This document shows positions 32,656 to 41,485 of a stretch of 57,525 nucleotides of DNA, piece after piece. A program made the position numbers and the translations under genes. Source of the stretch: Akkermansia muciniphila. GTDB lineage: Bacteria; Verrucomicrobiota; Verrucomicrobiia; Limisphaerales; BJHT01. The stretch covers positions 1 to 57,525 of the forward strand of contig CAMAUZ010000048.1 in assembly GCA_945861535.1 (NCBI GenBank), read 5' to 3'. Numbering within the stretch: the stretch's first letter is position 1; every line of letters begins with the position of its first letter. The notes below the pieces were generated by a model. It was given only the letters and a program-made list of their open reading frames with translations. It made no database searches and was not told the DNA's origin.

Positions 32656-33378
32656 CTACTTGCCCAGCGCGAGACGGTCGGCGAGACGGTCCGGCAACCC
32701 GGCCGCCCGAATCTTCAACTGCGTCGTCGCGATGTCGTAGTCCAGCCGCCGCAGTTCGACCGAGTTTTCCTCGAGATCGTACACGACATAGGCGGACCGG
32801 GGGTTGCCATCGCGCGGCTGCCCGACGCTGCCGACATTGATGAAAAATTTCTTGCCGGGTTCGATGCGGAACTTGGTGTAGATGCCGCCGCGGACGCTGT
32901 TGTCGCGCACGAACGCCACGGGCACATGGGTGTGGCCGTGAAAGCAGACGCTGGTGTTCTGGTAGGTGAGGCTGGCGGCGGCGGCGAGCTTGTCGAAGAC
33001 GTAGCCCCAGCGCCGCGGGCCGTCGAGCGTGGCGTGGACGATGGAGAAGCTGGCGACCAGGCGGATGTAGCGCAGATCCCGCAGCCACTTCATGTCCTCG
33101 TTGGTCAACTGCTGGCGGGTCCAGGTGACGGCTTCGGCGGCGTTGGGGTTGAAGCCCTCGAGTTCCATGTCCACCGAGCAGTACTCGTCGTGATTGCCCT
33201 TCACACACGGCATGCCCATGTCGCGGATGATGTCCAGGCACTCCTTGGGATTGGCGTTGTAACCGACGACATCGCCGAGGCAGGCGTAGTGGGTGCAACC
33301 CATCTTCTTGGCGTCGGCCAAGACCGTCTCGAGCGCCTCAAGATTGCCGTGAATGTCTGCTAGAATCGCGTATCTCAT
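32656..33378 (-). CDS. Calcineurin-like metallophosphoesterase (YfcE/MJ0936-like)
   Basis: A 240-residue enzyme with all five metal-binding blocks: LADIHGN (Asp8, His10), CLGDVVGYN, VKGNHDEY, SIVHATLDG and FHGHTHVP. These coordinate a two-metal centre that hydrolyses phosphoesters. The short form without extra domains is typical of small bacterial phosphodiesterases with unknown natural substrate. It lies ten bases downstream of the acylphosphatase gene, so the two are co-transcribed with the GT9 gene behind them. Confidence 0.88.
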   Translation of the reverse strand: MRYAILADIHGNLEALETVLADAKKMGCTHYACLGDVVGYNANPKECLDIIRDMGMPCVKGNHDEYCSVDMELEGFNPNAAEAVTWTRQQLTNEDMKWLRDLRYIRLVASFSIVHATLDGPRRWGYVFDKLAAAASLTYQNTSVCFHGHTHVPVAFVRDNSVRGGIYTKFRIEPGKKFFINVGSVGQPRDGNPRSAYVVYDLEENSVELRRLDYDIATTQLKIRAAGLPDRLADRLALGK

Positions 33379-33388
33379 CGAAACTTTG

Positions 33389-33667
33389 TTACGCCACTAT
33401 TTCAAATCCGCTTAGTTTTCCCAGGGGCTCACCCCACCCGATTTCTGTTCCCCGGATAAATCTGCGCAACCCGGATTCGGTGATCGCCAGCAGAAATGCT
33501 TCCAGTTCGTCCCGTTCGCCTTCCGCCACCAGTTCGACCCGGCCATCGCTCAGGTTCCTCACCGTCCCGACCACCTCGTAGCCGGCGACCAAGGATTTCA
33601 CCGAGTACCTAAACCCGACGCCTTGCACGCGGCCGGAGTAGAACATCTGAACGCGCTGTCTGGCCAT
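33389..33667 (-). CDS. acyP: Acylphosphatase
   Basis: A 92-residue protein of standard length. ATG 33667 begins MARQRVQMFYSGRVQGVGFR. The signature GRVQGVGFRYSV holds the catalytic Arg20, and GTVRNLSDGRVELVAEG holds the catalytic Asn38. It hydrolyses acylphosphates such as 1,3-bisphosphoglycerate or carbamoyl phosphate in the cytosol. It stands first in the minus-strand unit with the phosphoesterase and GT9 genes. Confidence 0.93.
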   Translation of the reverse strand: MARQRVQMFYSGRVQGVGFRYSVKSLVAGYEVVGTVRNLSDGRVELVAEGERDELEAFLLAITESGLRRFIRGTEIGWGEPLGKLSGFEIVA

Positions 33668-33941
33668 ATGGGATTCGCCTGATTGGTGAGCGACTCTGGA
33701 CGAACGGCGGTCATCATCCGGCAAACTTCCAAATCGGCAAGCCACAACTTTTTTCGCGGTACATTTCCCGGTACATCGGCAGGTTGGCAGGTTGGCGGCG
33801 AACCAAATGGTGCCGGGCGAAAGCCTGCGGCGGCGGCGGCGGCGTCGAGGCCGGATGCTTTTCCAGCGCCCGCTGGTTCGAGTACGCGCTGCGTCCGGGG
33901 ACCGGCTGCGCTCGTGCGCTGTGCAGTTGCTCGCCGCCGGG
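33668..33941. other. Gap between pgi and acyP
   Basis: No gene seen. It contains GCAAACTTCCAAATCGGCA at about 33720-33738, which looks like a worn half of a family F hairpin, and a GGCGGC-rich run at about 33829-33845. Confidence 0.4.
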
Positions 33942-35534
33942 TCAGCCGACGATTTGAAACATGACCTCGCCGGGACCCGGCCCGCCGCTCGGGCGCAGGC
34001 GGCCGTTGGCGGCGAGGTGGGTACAGATTTTGAAGACGGTTTCGGCGGCATCGGGGCAGTTGATGGCGGCGGCGAGTTGCGCGGCGGTGAAGGTTTTTCC
34101 CGGCACGCTGGCGAGGTGGGCGAGCACGCGGCCTTGGAGGGTGATGACGGCGGTCGCGGCCTTTTTCCCGGCTTCCACGCCGGGCTGATGATAGGCGTTG
34201 ATGTTGACGAGCGACGCGTAGAGGCCGACGGCGCGTTCGAACAGCGCGATGAGCACGCCGACGGTGAAGGCCGAGCTGTCGCGCACGGTGAGCGTGACGC
34301 TCTGGCGGCCGTTCTCGAACAGCGCCTCGCGGGTGCCGAGGAAGAAGCCGCTCAGATAATCGCCGCTGGTCACGCCCGGCTCGACTTCCATGCTGGTGCC
34401 GGCGCGGTCCTGCAGCACTTCCACGAACACGACGAAGAAGTTCAGCACGCCCTCGCGGAGCTGCTGCACGTAGGCGTGCTGGTCGGTCGAACCTTTGTTG
34501 CCGTACACGCTGATGCCCTGGTTCACCACGCGGCCATCGCGGTCGAGTTCCTTGCCGAGCGATTCCATCACGAGCTGCTGGAGATATTTCGAGAGCAGTT
34601 CGAGGCGGTCTTTGTAAGGCAGCACGACCATGTCCTTGGCGCCGCGGCCGTCGGTGAGGAAATGCCACATCAAGGCCAGTTGCGCGGCGGGATTCTGCGC
34701 CGTGTTCGCCTGGCGCGTGATTTCGTCGCAGGCGCGCGCGCCCGCGAGCATGGCGTCGATGTCGAGGCCTTGCAGCGCGGCGGGGAGCAGGCCGACGGCG
34801 CACATCACGCTGGTGCGGCCGCCGACCCAGTCCCACATCGGCAGGCGGCGCAGCCAATTTTTCGCGGTCGCATGTTTGTCCAGCTCGCTGCCAACGCCGG
34901 TGACGGCGACGGCGTGTCGGCCGAAGTCCAGGCCGGCGCGCGACCACGCGGCGGCGGCTTCGAGCATGCCGTTGCGCGTTTCCTTGGTGCCGCCGCTTTT
35001 GGAAATCACCACGGCGAGGGTCTGACCAAGCTGCCCGTGCAATTGCCCGAACACCTTGTCCATGCCGTCGGGGTCGGTGTTGTCGAAAAAGAAGGGCCGC
35101 AGCTTGTCGGTCGCGGGCTGGCTGAGGGCGTTGGCGACGAACTGCGGTCCGAGCGCCGAGCCGCCGATGCCGATCACGAGCACGTTTTGGAAGCGACCTG
35201 CCGCGCCGGCGACGCGACCGGCGTGAACGTCCGCGGCCAGGGCTTTCACCGCGGCGAGGGTGTCTTCGATTTCGCGGCGCAGCGTCGGCTCGGGTGCGCG
35301 GGCGGCGTTGCGCAGCCAGTAATGGCCGACCATGCGTTTTTCATCGGCATTGGCGATGGCACCGCGCTCGAGCGCCGACATCTCGGCGAAGGCGCGTTGC
35401 ATCGGCAGTTCCATGCGCGTGAAGAAATCGTCGGGGAAATTCACGCGGCTGACATCGACCGCGAGGCCGAGCGTGGGGAATGAGGCGCAGTGTTTTTGGA
35501 AGCGGGACCAGAGGGTAGTGGCGGTGGGATTCAT
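33942..35534 (-). CDS. pgi: Glucose-6-phosphate isomerase, long cyanobacterial-type
   Basis: A 530-residue enzyme. Motifs: [20 protein letters not shown] (phosphate binding), [36 protein letters not shown] (PGI signature region), [19 protein letters not shown] with catalytic Glu and His, and [15 protein letters not shown] with the catalytic Lys. It interconverts glucose-6-P and fructose-6-P. The last about 65 residues ([21 protein letters not shown] onward) look like a winged-helix-type extension, as I remember from cyanobacterial Pgi of similar length. ATG 35534 fits the family N-terminus ([11 protein letters not shown]). Confidence 0.95.
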   Translation of the reverse strand: MNPTATTLWSRFQKHCASFPTLGLAVDVSRVNFPDDFFTRMELPMQRAFAEMSALERGAIANADEKRMVGHYWLRNAARAPEPTLRREIEDTLAAVKALAADVHAGRVAGAAGRFQNVLVIGIGGSALGPQFVANALSQPATDKLRPFFFDNTDPDGMDKVFGQLHGQLGQTLAVVISKSGGTKETRNGMLEAAAAWSRAGLDFGRHAVAVTGVGSELDKHATAKNWLRRLPMWDWVGGRTSVMCAVGLLPAALQGLDIDAMLAGARACDEITRQANTAQNPAAQLALMWHFLTDGRGAKDMVVLPYKDRLELLSKYLQQLVMESLGKELDRDGRVVNQGISVYGNKGSTDQHAYVQQLREGVLNFFVVFVEVLQDRAGTSMEVEPGVTSGDYLSGFFLGTREALFENGRQSVTLTVRDSSAFTVGVLIALFERAVGLYASLVNINAYHQPGVEAGKKAATAVITLQGRVLAHLASVPGKTFTAAQLAAAINCPDAAETVFKICTHLAANGRLRPSGGPGPGEVMFQIVG

Positions 35535-35652
35535 AAAGTGTGGCCAAAGTTAGTGGAGTTGGTTGAGAGGGAGGAGGTTTTTAGGTTCCGGTATCTGGCG
35601 TTGAAGGCAGCCGGTTCTGCATGTCTCCCCGACTTCCCGATTGTGCCCGTTC

Positions 35653-35932
35653 CCCTCTCATTAGCACCCGGCTTCACAGACTGTGTGAAAACCCCGTTGC
35701 TTCCCTGTAGCCGCCGACGTGAGGAGGCGGATTTCCTCGCATTTCCGGGACGTCTAATCCGCCTCCTCACGTCGGCAGCTACGTTTTCACACAGTCTGTT
35801 CAGCCGGGTGTCAGGGGCGGAGTGTCTGAGAAACCGTTTCACCGGTTTTCCCCTCGCGCATGGGCAGCCGTTGAGACGGCTGCGGTTTTCCGCGTCGCCA
35901 ACACCCGGTTGAAGCCGGGTGCTAATGAGAGG
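35653..35932. repeat. Three-level nested palindrome (family O enclosing element A4)
   Basis: Outer arms: CTCTCATTAGCACCCGGCTT at about 35654-35673 and its reverse complement at about 35912-35931. Second level: GACTGTGTGAAAAC at about 35679-35692 with GTTTTCACACAGTC at about 35783-35796. Innermost: A4 at 35707-35782. A separate hairpin CAGCCG/CGGCTG stands at 35866-35883. The whole pgi-uxaE gap is built of these. Confidence 0.8.
35707..35782. repeat. Palindromic element A4
   Basis: Inverted arms 35707-35732 and 35757-35782, one mismatch in 26, word GCCGACGTGAGGAGGCGGAT. The same word begins A5 at 41631. It shares ACGTGAGGAG with A1 and A2. Confidence 0.9.
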
Positions 35933-35984
35933 GCGGCGGCGAGAGACACGAGTGAGATAAAAGCTGCGCGCTTTCTGTCTTTGG

Positions 35985-37235
35985 TTAGCCGATGAAAAGC
36001 GGCTTGAGGTGCCGCTCGTACAGATTCGCGATCACGTTTTTCGCGACGACGGCTTCGTTGGCTTTCAGCAGGTCCGTGTAGCGGGTGCCGGCTTTGGCGG
36101 CGAGTTTGAAGGAGACGTGGAGGAGTTGGCGGACGTTGGCGTTGAATTCGGGATGACCGGGGATGTGGCGCAGGGCGTTGGCAAGCTGTGGGCCGGTCCA
36201 GGCGTTGACCGTGGCGGCGCTGGGGAGCTTGGCGCGGTTGATGTCGATCACGCTGGCGTAGGGCGCGCACAGTTCGTCCACGTGCGCGAGGGCGTAGGCG
36301 TAAATCTCCTTGGCCAGCGCGAGGCCGTCGCCGCCGGCCTCGGCGAGGCCGATGAGTTCTTCGAGCCAGGTCGTGCCGGCGGTCTTGAGATGCACTCCCG
36401 CGCCGGTGCGCGCGAGGGCGCGGCGGATGATCGGGTAGAGGCTGAATTTGTCGCTGCCGCTGTGGACGCTGAGCTTCAGATTTGCGGGCAGGCCGTAGCG
36501 CGCAACGGCGTGGGCGATGACGGCGAGGTCGTCATTGAACTCGCGCTCGAACTGCGCGAGGTCGCCGACGTAATCCACGCCCTTGTTGAAACGCCCGGTG
36601 AACTTCGGCGCGATGGTTTGCGCGCGGACCTTTTCGTCGGCAAGCGCGGCGAGGATGATGAGCAGCTCCGGCGGCGTTTGCGGCGCGTCGGTTTCGTCCA
36701 TGGAGACTTCGGCGATGATGTTCCCCTCACCCTTCGTGCCCGCGATGTAGCGATAGATTTTCCCGGCGTCCTGCGCGGCGAGGAGATACTTGGCAGCGAC
36801 GCGCTCGACGTCCGCGCGGGTCGTCGTGAACGGGGCGCTGACGCCCGCGATGCTCACGGTGCCGATGAGTTCGGGATGGCGGGCGACGAAAGCGGCGACG
36901 TCGGCGGGCGCGGCGGGTTTGCCGATGGAGTCGGCGACATCAATGGTGAAAAAATCCGAGCACGGCATGAACCGATCGACCGTTTCGAGGCGGATGTGGT
37001 CGGCATCGACGTGCCAGCCCTGCGTCCAGCCGAGCACCTTCACCGCGGCCTGCGCGGCGTCGAACACGCTCTGCGGCTCGGAGCCGATGAAGGTGTGTTC
37101 GCGGTTGGATTTGTTCCACACGGGCACGACTGCGACGCCCTGTGCGGCGGCGCGTTGGAAGGCTTGAAGCTGGGCCTTGGCCTGATGCGCGAAACGGTCG
37201 CCCACGCCGATGGTGAATTTTTCGAGAGTCAACAT
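35985..37235 (-). CDS. uxaE: UxaE-like tagaturonate epimerase family protein
   Basis: A 416-residue protein. ATG 37235 (MLTLEKFTIGVGDRFAHQAK) is set by the conserved start; upstream codons lie in and near repeat B3. Conserved-looking blocks: GVGDRF, VVPVWNKSNREHTFIGSEP, HVDADHIRLETVDRF, DFFTIDVADSIG, and KLSVHSGSDKFSLYP, with several His, Asp and Glu residues suited for metal binding. UxaE converts D-tagaturonate and D-fructuronate in galacturonate/glucuronate use. No other uronate gene is adjacent, so it works with genes elsewhere. Family assignment is from memory of the motifs. Confidence 0.75.
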   Translation of the reverse strand: MLTLEKFTIGVGDRFAHQAKAQLQAFQRAAAQGVAVVPVWNKSNREHTFIGSEPQSVFDAAQAAVKVLGWTQGWHVDADHIRLETVDRFMPCSDFFTIDVADSIGKPAAPADVAAFVARHPELIGTVSIAGVSAPFTTTRADVERVAAKYLLAAQDAGKIYRYIAGTKGEGNIIAEVSMDETDAPQTPPELLIILAALADEKVRAQTIAPKFTGRFNKGVDYVGDLAQFEREFNDDLAVIAHAVARYGLPANLKLSVHSGSDKFSLYPIIRRALARTGAGVHLKTAGTTWLEELIGLAEAGGDGLALAKEIYAYALAHVDELCAPYASVIDINRAKLPSAATVNAWTGPQLANALRHIPGHPEFNANVRQLLHVSFKLAAKAGTRYTDLLKANEAVVAKNVIANLYERHLKPLFIG

Positions 37236-37443
37236 GTGGGTCGGAGAGTAGCGAAGCGGAAGCGGGGGGAGAAAGCTCAAAGCGGAGGAAGCTCGAATCG
37301 TAAGAAGCTCAAAGCTCAAAGTTCAAAGCTCAAGGGAAGGAACAAGAGCCAAGCACCACGCGGGACGCGGCTGCGGTCGAACCTGCGGTGGACGGTGGAT
37401 TTGTGCGCTTGCCGCGACGAGAACCGATCGTAATCTTCCCGCC

Positions 37444-37641
37444 ATGAGCGTGGAAGAAATAAAGCACAGCATCACCGCCCTCTCGCCAACTGAGCAGAAC
37501 GAGGTGTCGGCCCTCCTTTTTCACCTGCGACACGCGGCGGACGCGGCTTATCAGGAGCGCGTCAATTCCAGACTCGCCGATCGCGATCCATCGCATTGGC
37601 TCACGCCGGAAGAATTCGAGCGCCAGCTTGATCAGCGGTAA
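37444..37641 (+). CDS. Putative antitoxin-like small protein
   Basis: A 65-residue acidic helical protein (MSVEEIKHSITALSPTEQNE, then LLFHLRHAADAAYQERVNSR, ending LTPEEFERQLDQR). This composition and the C-terminal E-E-F-E-x-x-L helix resemble small antitoxins of type II systems, including addiction-module components with a short helical N-terminus. The stop is eight bases before the following RelE/ParE-like gene, the usual antitoxin-first order. No DNA-binding domain is obvious. The call rests mainly on context. Confidence 0.6.
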   Translation: MSVEEIKHSITALSPTEQNEVSALLFHLRHAADAAYQERVNSRLADRDPSHWLTPEEFERQLDQR

Positions 37642-37649
37642 CTCTTTTC

Positions 37650-37904
37650 ATGCGGCCCTGTGAGGTTTACCTTCATTTTGGCCTGTTGGATGCCGTCCCC
37701 AAAAGCGGCAGCCAGCGCCGAAAAATCATGGCGTTCATCAATGGCCTGAGAAACGAGCCGTACACCCGTGGCGATTTCACTGACAGGGATGTTTCTCTCC
37801 GCGAGCGGCAGATCAAGATAATCGGCGATTACGCGGTCACGTTCTGGTTCGATGCCCCGGTTCAGATCGTGATGGTTGTGGACATTGGGCCGGCGGATCA
37901 GTGA
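37650..37904 (+). CDS. RelE/ParE-like putative toxin
   Basis: An 84-residue basic protein: MRPCEVYLHFGLLDAVPKSG, RRKIMAFINGLRNEPYTRGDFT, LRERQIKIIGDYAVTFWFD, and VQIVMVVDIGPADQ. The helix pair followed by strands with ReikiigdYavtfw and a final vvdi strand is the RelE/ParE fold pattern. RelE-type members cut ribosome-bound mRNA, ParE-type members poison gyrase; which applies cannot be told. It is preceded closely by the putative antitoxin and the pair is bracketed by inverted B arms. Confidence 0.62.
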   Translation: MRPCEVYLHFGLLDAVPKSGSQRRKIMAFINGLRNEPYTRGDFTDRDVSLRERQIKIIGDYAVTFWFDAPVQIVMVVDIGPADQ

Positions 37905-38016
37905 GCGCCGAACCACCCTGTCGGCCAAGCGTGCCCGCGACCCTGCAAGGAGCTTGGTCCTTGCAGCTTCCCTTGAGCTTTGAGCTTTAGCCTTGGAGCT
38001 TCCCGCCGCGCGCCGT

Positions 38017-39876
38017 TCAGGCGTCGCGTGTCACCGGCGCGCTCTCCGCCAGGGCGGCGGGCACTTCGGCGGCTTCGATGGCGTCGATGCGGTAGTGCTT
38101 TTTCACGGAGTCCAGCTCGAACTCGACGACGTCGCCGACCTTGTGGTTGAGGAGGGACTGGGCCATCGGGGTGAGGTAGCTGATGACGTTGTGGTCGGGA
38201 TCGTAATCCCACGCGCCGAGGATCGAGTAGGTCTCGGCGTGCTTGGCGTTGAGGTCGGTGACCTTGACCTTGCAGCCGACGCCGATGACGTCGGTCTTGA
38301 GGTTGGCGAAGTCGGTGCCGCGGGCGCGCAGGAGCTGGGCCTCGAGCTCGGTCTTGCGGCGCATGAGGAACTTCTGCATTTCCTTGGCGGCCTTGTACTC
38401 GTGGTTCTCGCGGAGGTCGCCGTAGCTGCGGGCGATGGCGATTTCCTTGGAGTTGGCGGGGACTTTCTTTTTGACGAGTTCTTCGTACTCGTTCTTGCGC
38501 CGCTCAAGGCTGGGCCAGGAGACGATGAGGTTGGCTTCCTGTTTGCTCTGGTCGCCGGAGATCATGCTCTGGACGCCGGGGAAGCTCTTGACGATGCGCC
38601 CGAAGAGCGAGCGTTTGTCCATGTCATCGAAGCTGGTGGAGAGCTGCAGGGCGCGCGTGAGATCGCGGATGATCTCGATGTCGGCGGAGCCGATGAGTTC
38701 GACCAGCAGCGTCGGGTCGGCCATGATGAAGTCGCGCAGGCGGTTGGACTTTTTCTCGTTGAAGGCGTCGCGTTCCATGACGGTGAGCATGGCGCGGAAG
38801 ACTTCGGGGCCGAGGATGTCGGCGAAGGAATCGGAGCGCTCCTTGGCGAGCCAGAGGAGGAGTTCGCTGCTGGCCTGATGCTGGCTGATGAGGCGCGCGA
38901 GGGCTTCCTTGAGGGCCTCGAGTTTGCCGCCGTCGATCAGGGTGTCGGCGCATTCGCCGCAGAGTTTCGCGGAGACGGTGTTCATGAAACCCAGAACCGA
39001 AGCCACCCAGGTGTCGGGGTTGGATTCCTTGAAGTGCTGGAGCGCGCGCTTGTGCTTGGCGGCGGGCATGGCCTCGAACAGGGCGCCCGGCCGGTTGTGG
39101 TTGGCGAGAATTTTGTGGGTGGTGATCTCGCCCTCCTGGGCGGCCAGACCGGCGGCGGCGCGGATGTCATCGCGCACGAAGATGGCCTCGAGGGCGAGCG
39201 ATGTCTGGGTGCGCTGATGGCTGGCGATCTCGACGTTGAGCGCGGGCAGGACTTCGGTGGCGGCGGCGACTTTGTCCTTGATGTCGGCGATGTTTTTCAG
39301 GATTTCGCCGGCGACGGTGAGGCGGGCTTTCAGGCCCTTGGCGGCGCGGAATTCCTGGAGCAGGCGGTCCTGCAGCGACACCTCGACGGCCTGATAAATG
39401 ATCGGCTCGGCCTTCTTGAGCGGCACCTGGAAATGGCCGTCCTTTTTCATCTCGCGCTTGGCGGCTTCCCACCATTTCTTCCAGTCGTCGGCGATGACGT
39501 CCGGCACGAGCACGCCCATGATCTGGTCCTGGGTGGCCTGGCCGCCGAAGCTCAGGAGCACGATCTTGATGAGGTCGAGATGGTGGAGGGCGGCGAGCTG
39601 GCGCAGCGCGGGCAGGTCGGAGGCTTTGCGCGCGAGGATGTGCTCGGTGGGGATCGGCTTGAGCGATTCGGCGGCGAAGGCGAGTTCCATCGGGTGCCCG
39701 GCCTTGCCCTTGAAATCAATGATCAGCCGGCCGAGGACGGTGTCCACGGTGGTGATCCGGCCAAAGCCCCAACTGCGGTGAAAGCAATACCCGCCCTTGG
39801 CCAGCACGAGCAGTGCGTCGATGTGTTGGCGGCCAATTTTTTCAGCGGCGACGAGTCGTTCCAATTCTTCTTTCAT
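38017..39876 (-). CDS. greA: Long GreA/GreB-type transcription elongation factor (chlamydial-like)
   Basis: A 619-residue protein. ATG 39876 (MKEELERLVAAEK) is preferred over the open upstream frame. The N-terminal part of about 460 residues begins with a domain having HRSWGFGRITTVD and is otherwise helical; the last about 160 residues are a complete GreA/B unit: coiled coil with the acidic tip GDLRENHEYKAAKEMQ, then the FKBP-like domain (YDPDHNVISYLTPMAQSLLNHKVGD). Gre factors rescue backtracked RNA polymerase. Chlamydiae carry a similarly enlarged GreA, so this form may be a PVC trait. The role of the extension is unknown. Confidence 0.85.
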   Translation of the reverse strand: MKEELERLVAAEKIGRQHIDALLVLAKGGYCFHRSWGFGRITTVDTVLGRLIIDFKGKAGHPMELAFAAESLKPIPTEHILARKASDLPALRQLAALHHLDLIKIVLLSFGGQATQDQIMGVLVPDVIADDWKKWWEAAKREMKKDGHFQVPLKKAEPIIYQAVEVSLQDRLLQEFRAAKGLKARLTVAGEILKNIADIKDKVAAATEVLPALNVEIASHQRTQTSLALEAIFVRDDIRAAAGLAAQEGEITTHKILANHNRPGALFEAMPAAKHKRALQHFKESNPDTWVASVLGFMNTVSAKLCGECADTLIDGGKLEALKEALARLISQHQASSELLLWLAKERSDSFADILGPEVFRAMLTVMERDAFNEKKSNRLRDFIMADPTLLVELIGSADIEIIRDLTRALQLSTSFDDMDKRSLFGRIVKSFPGVQSMISGDQSKQEANLIVSWPSLERRKNEYEELVKKKVPANSKEIAIARSYGDLRENHEYKAAKEMQKFLMRRKTELEAQLLRARGTDFANLKTDVIGVGCKVKVTDLNAKHAETYSILGAWDYDPDHNVISYLTPMAQSLLNHKVGDVVEFELDSVKKHYRIDAIEAAEVPAALAESAPVTRDA

Positions 39877-39926
39877 AGGTGTTTCAAATGGCTCGCCCCG
39901 GCGAGCGCAAAGGGCATCATTAGGTC

Positions 39927-41231
39927 GTGCTGAATCAGAAACCAAGGGAAATTGCCGCCGAAGTGTTGTTGCGTCGCGAACGCGGCACGGACTTTGTCGA
40001 AAACCTGCTCGACGCGGCGCTGGCCCAGGCCCGGCTGGCGCCCGCCGATCGCGGCCTTTGCCAGGAGCTCGTGTATGGGGCCGTGCGCTGGCAGGGCGCG
40101 CTCGACTGGCTGATCGTCCGCAAGGCCCCGGGCCGCACGCAGAAGGCGTTGTTGCAGGTCGCGCTGCGGCTGGGGCTGTACCAGATGTTCTGGCTCGGGC
40201 GCATTCCCGATCACGCCGCGGTTCACGAGACCGTCGAAACCGCCAAGCGGATGGGCTGCGGTCCGCAGGCGGGCTTCTTGAATGCCGTCCTGCGCGGCTA
40301 CGCGCGCGAACGCGACGAAACCATCGCCCTGCTCGCGGAACTCAAAATCAAAGACCCTGCCATCGGTTGGTCGCATCCGCAGTGGTTGTGGGAACGCTGG
40401 CTGAAGCTCTGGGGTGCCGAATCGGCCACGCGTCTCCTCGAGTGGAACGACTCCCCGCCCCCGACCTACGCGCGCGTGAACACGCTGCGCACGACCGCCG
40501 CCGCGCTGGCCGAGAGCTGGCGCGCAGAAGGAGTGGCCTTCACGCCGTGTGCGTGGGACTGGACCGGCGACGATCTGATGTTCCGTCTCGATGACCATTC
40601 GTCGCTGGCGGAACTGCCGAGTTTTCGCGCGGGTGATTTTTACGTGCAGGACCCGAGCACGTTGCTCGCGGTACAACTGCTCGAACCACGGCCTGGCGAG
40701 GAAATTCTGGACCTGTGCGCCGCGCCTGGCGGCAAGACGACGTTCATCGCCCAGCGCATGGGCAATCAGGGCAGCGTCGTCGCCACGGACGCGCACGCGG
40801 ACCGGTTGGCGTTGATCGAGCAGAACTGCCGCCGACTCGGCGTCACTGGCGTGCGCACGCTGCTCGCGGGCGAACTGCCCGCCACGCAGACCTTCGACCG
40901 CATCCTGCTCGACGCGCCGTGCTCGAACACCGGCGTCCTGCGGCGGCGTGTCGAGTTGCGCTGGCGGCTGCAACCGGCCGAGTTGGTGCGGCTCGCCGCG
41001 GCGCAGGCGCGTCTGCTCGGACAAGCGGCGACGCGCTTGAAGCCCGGCGGCACGGTGGTTTACAGCACCTGCAGTCTTGAACCCGAGGAGAACCACGCCG
41101 TCGTGGCGCAATTCCTCGCCACCAACTCCGGCTTCCGGCTCGAAGCCGAGCGCCAGCTCACGCCGTTCGCGGAAGGCGTGGACGGGGCGTATGTCGCGCG
41201 GGTGCGGCGGGATGAGGCGAGACCGGAGTGA
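39927..41231 (+). CDS. rsmB: 16S rRNA (cytosine-967-C5)-methyltransferase RsmB
   Basis: A 434-residue protein with GTG start at 39927, divergent from the long greA with 50 bases between. An N-terminal NusB-like RNA-binding domain (about 1-140) is followed by the Rossmann methyltransferase: LDLCAAPGGKTTFIAQ (SAM binding), DRILLDAPCSNTGVLRRR (Cys motif IV) and VVYSTCSLEPEENHAVV (nucleophilic Cys motif VI). The two-cysteine pattern is that of m5C enzymes. The length is standard for RsmB. Confidence 0.93.
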   Translation: MLNQKPREIAAEVLLRRERGTDFVENLLDAALAQARLAPADRGLCQELVYGAVRWQGALDWLIVRKAPGRTQKALLQVALRLGLYQMFWLGRIPDHAAVHETVETAKRMGCGPQAGFLNAVLRGYARERDETIALLAELKIKDPAIGWSHPQWLWERWLKLWGAESATRLLEWNDSPPPTYARVNTLRTTAAALAESWRAEGVAFTPCAWDWTGDDLMFRLDDHSSLAELPSFRAGDFYVQDPSTLLAVQLLEPRPGEEILDLCAAPGGKTTFIAQRMGNQGSVVATDAHADRLALIEQNCRRLGVTGVRTLLAGELPATQTFDRILLDAPCSNTGVLRRRVELRWRLQPAELVRLAAAQARLLGQAATRLKPGGTVVYSTCSLEPEENHAVVAQFLATNSGFRLEAERQLTPFAEGVDGAYVARVRRDEARPE

Positions 41232-41236
41232 CACTA

Positions 41237-41485
41237 ATGAATCAGCCCCGAAAAATATTCTGTTCTCGTTGCGGCGCGGCTTTCCAATGCGGCCCGGAGG
41301 CGGGTTGCGCGGAGTGTTGGTGCGCGGCGTTGCCGCATGTCGGCGTGGTGGCGGGGCCGGAGGAGGATTGCCTGTGTCCGGCATGTCTCGGGGCGGAGAT
41401 CGCGATCAGGGAAGCTGCTCGAGCAGCGGCGGGACCGTCACCGTCCCGGAGCGCGGGCGTCCCGCCCGCAGCTGCTCTGACGTGA
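41237..41485 (+). CDS. Cysteine-rich CWC-type small protein
   Basis: An 82-residue protein. ATG 41237 (MNQPRKIFCSRCGAAFQCG) is preferred over GTG 41228. Cysteines follow the CWC pattern: FCSRCGAAFQCG, CAECWCAALP and DCLCPACLG, probably a structural zinc or metal cluster. Function of the family is unknown. The conserved part ends near residue 60; the last about 16 residues (PSPSRSAGVPPAAALT) are encoded by palindromic element I1, which also supplies the stop codon. It follows rsmB within six bases. Confidence 0.75.
   Translation: MNQPRKIFCSRCGAAFQCGPEAGCAECWCAALPHVGVVAGPEEDCLCPACLGAEIAIREAARAAAGPSPSRSAGVPPAAALT

Larger units (their letters stand above)
37272..38004. mobile_element. B3 arm pair enclosing a toxin-antitoxin module
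   Basis: The left arm at 37272-37359 carries, read outward, TTCCC and heptads TTGAGCT, TTGAACT, TTGAGCT, TTGAGCT. The right arm at 37946-38004 carries TTGAGCT, TTGAGCT, TTAGCCT, TGGAGCT. The two small genes at 37444-37904 are the only content between them. The left arm faces the uxaE start on the minus strand; the right arm ends 13 bases before the greA-like stop codon. Confidence 0.6.

Noticed and set aside
37993-39933. A 646-codon open frame on the plus strand opposite the greA-like gene
   Set aside because: It is the GC-driven antisense shadow of the greA-like gene; the predicted product has no motif and is Val/Gly/Asp-rich as expected from an opposite frame.
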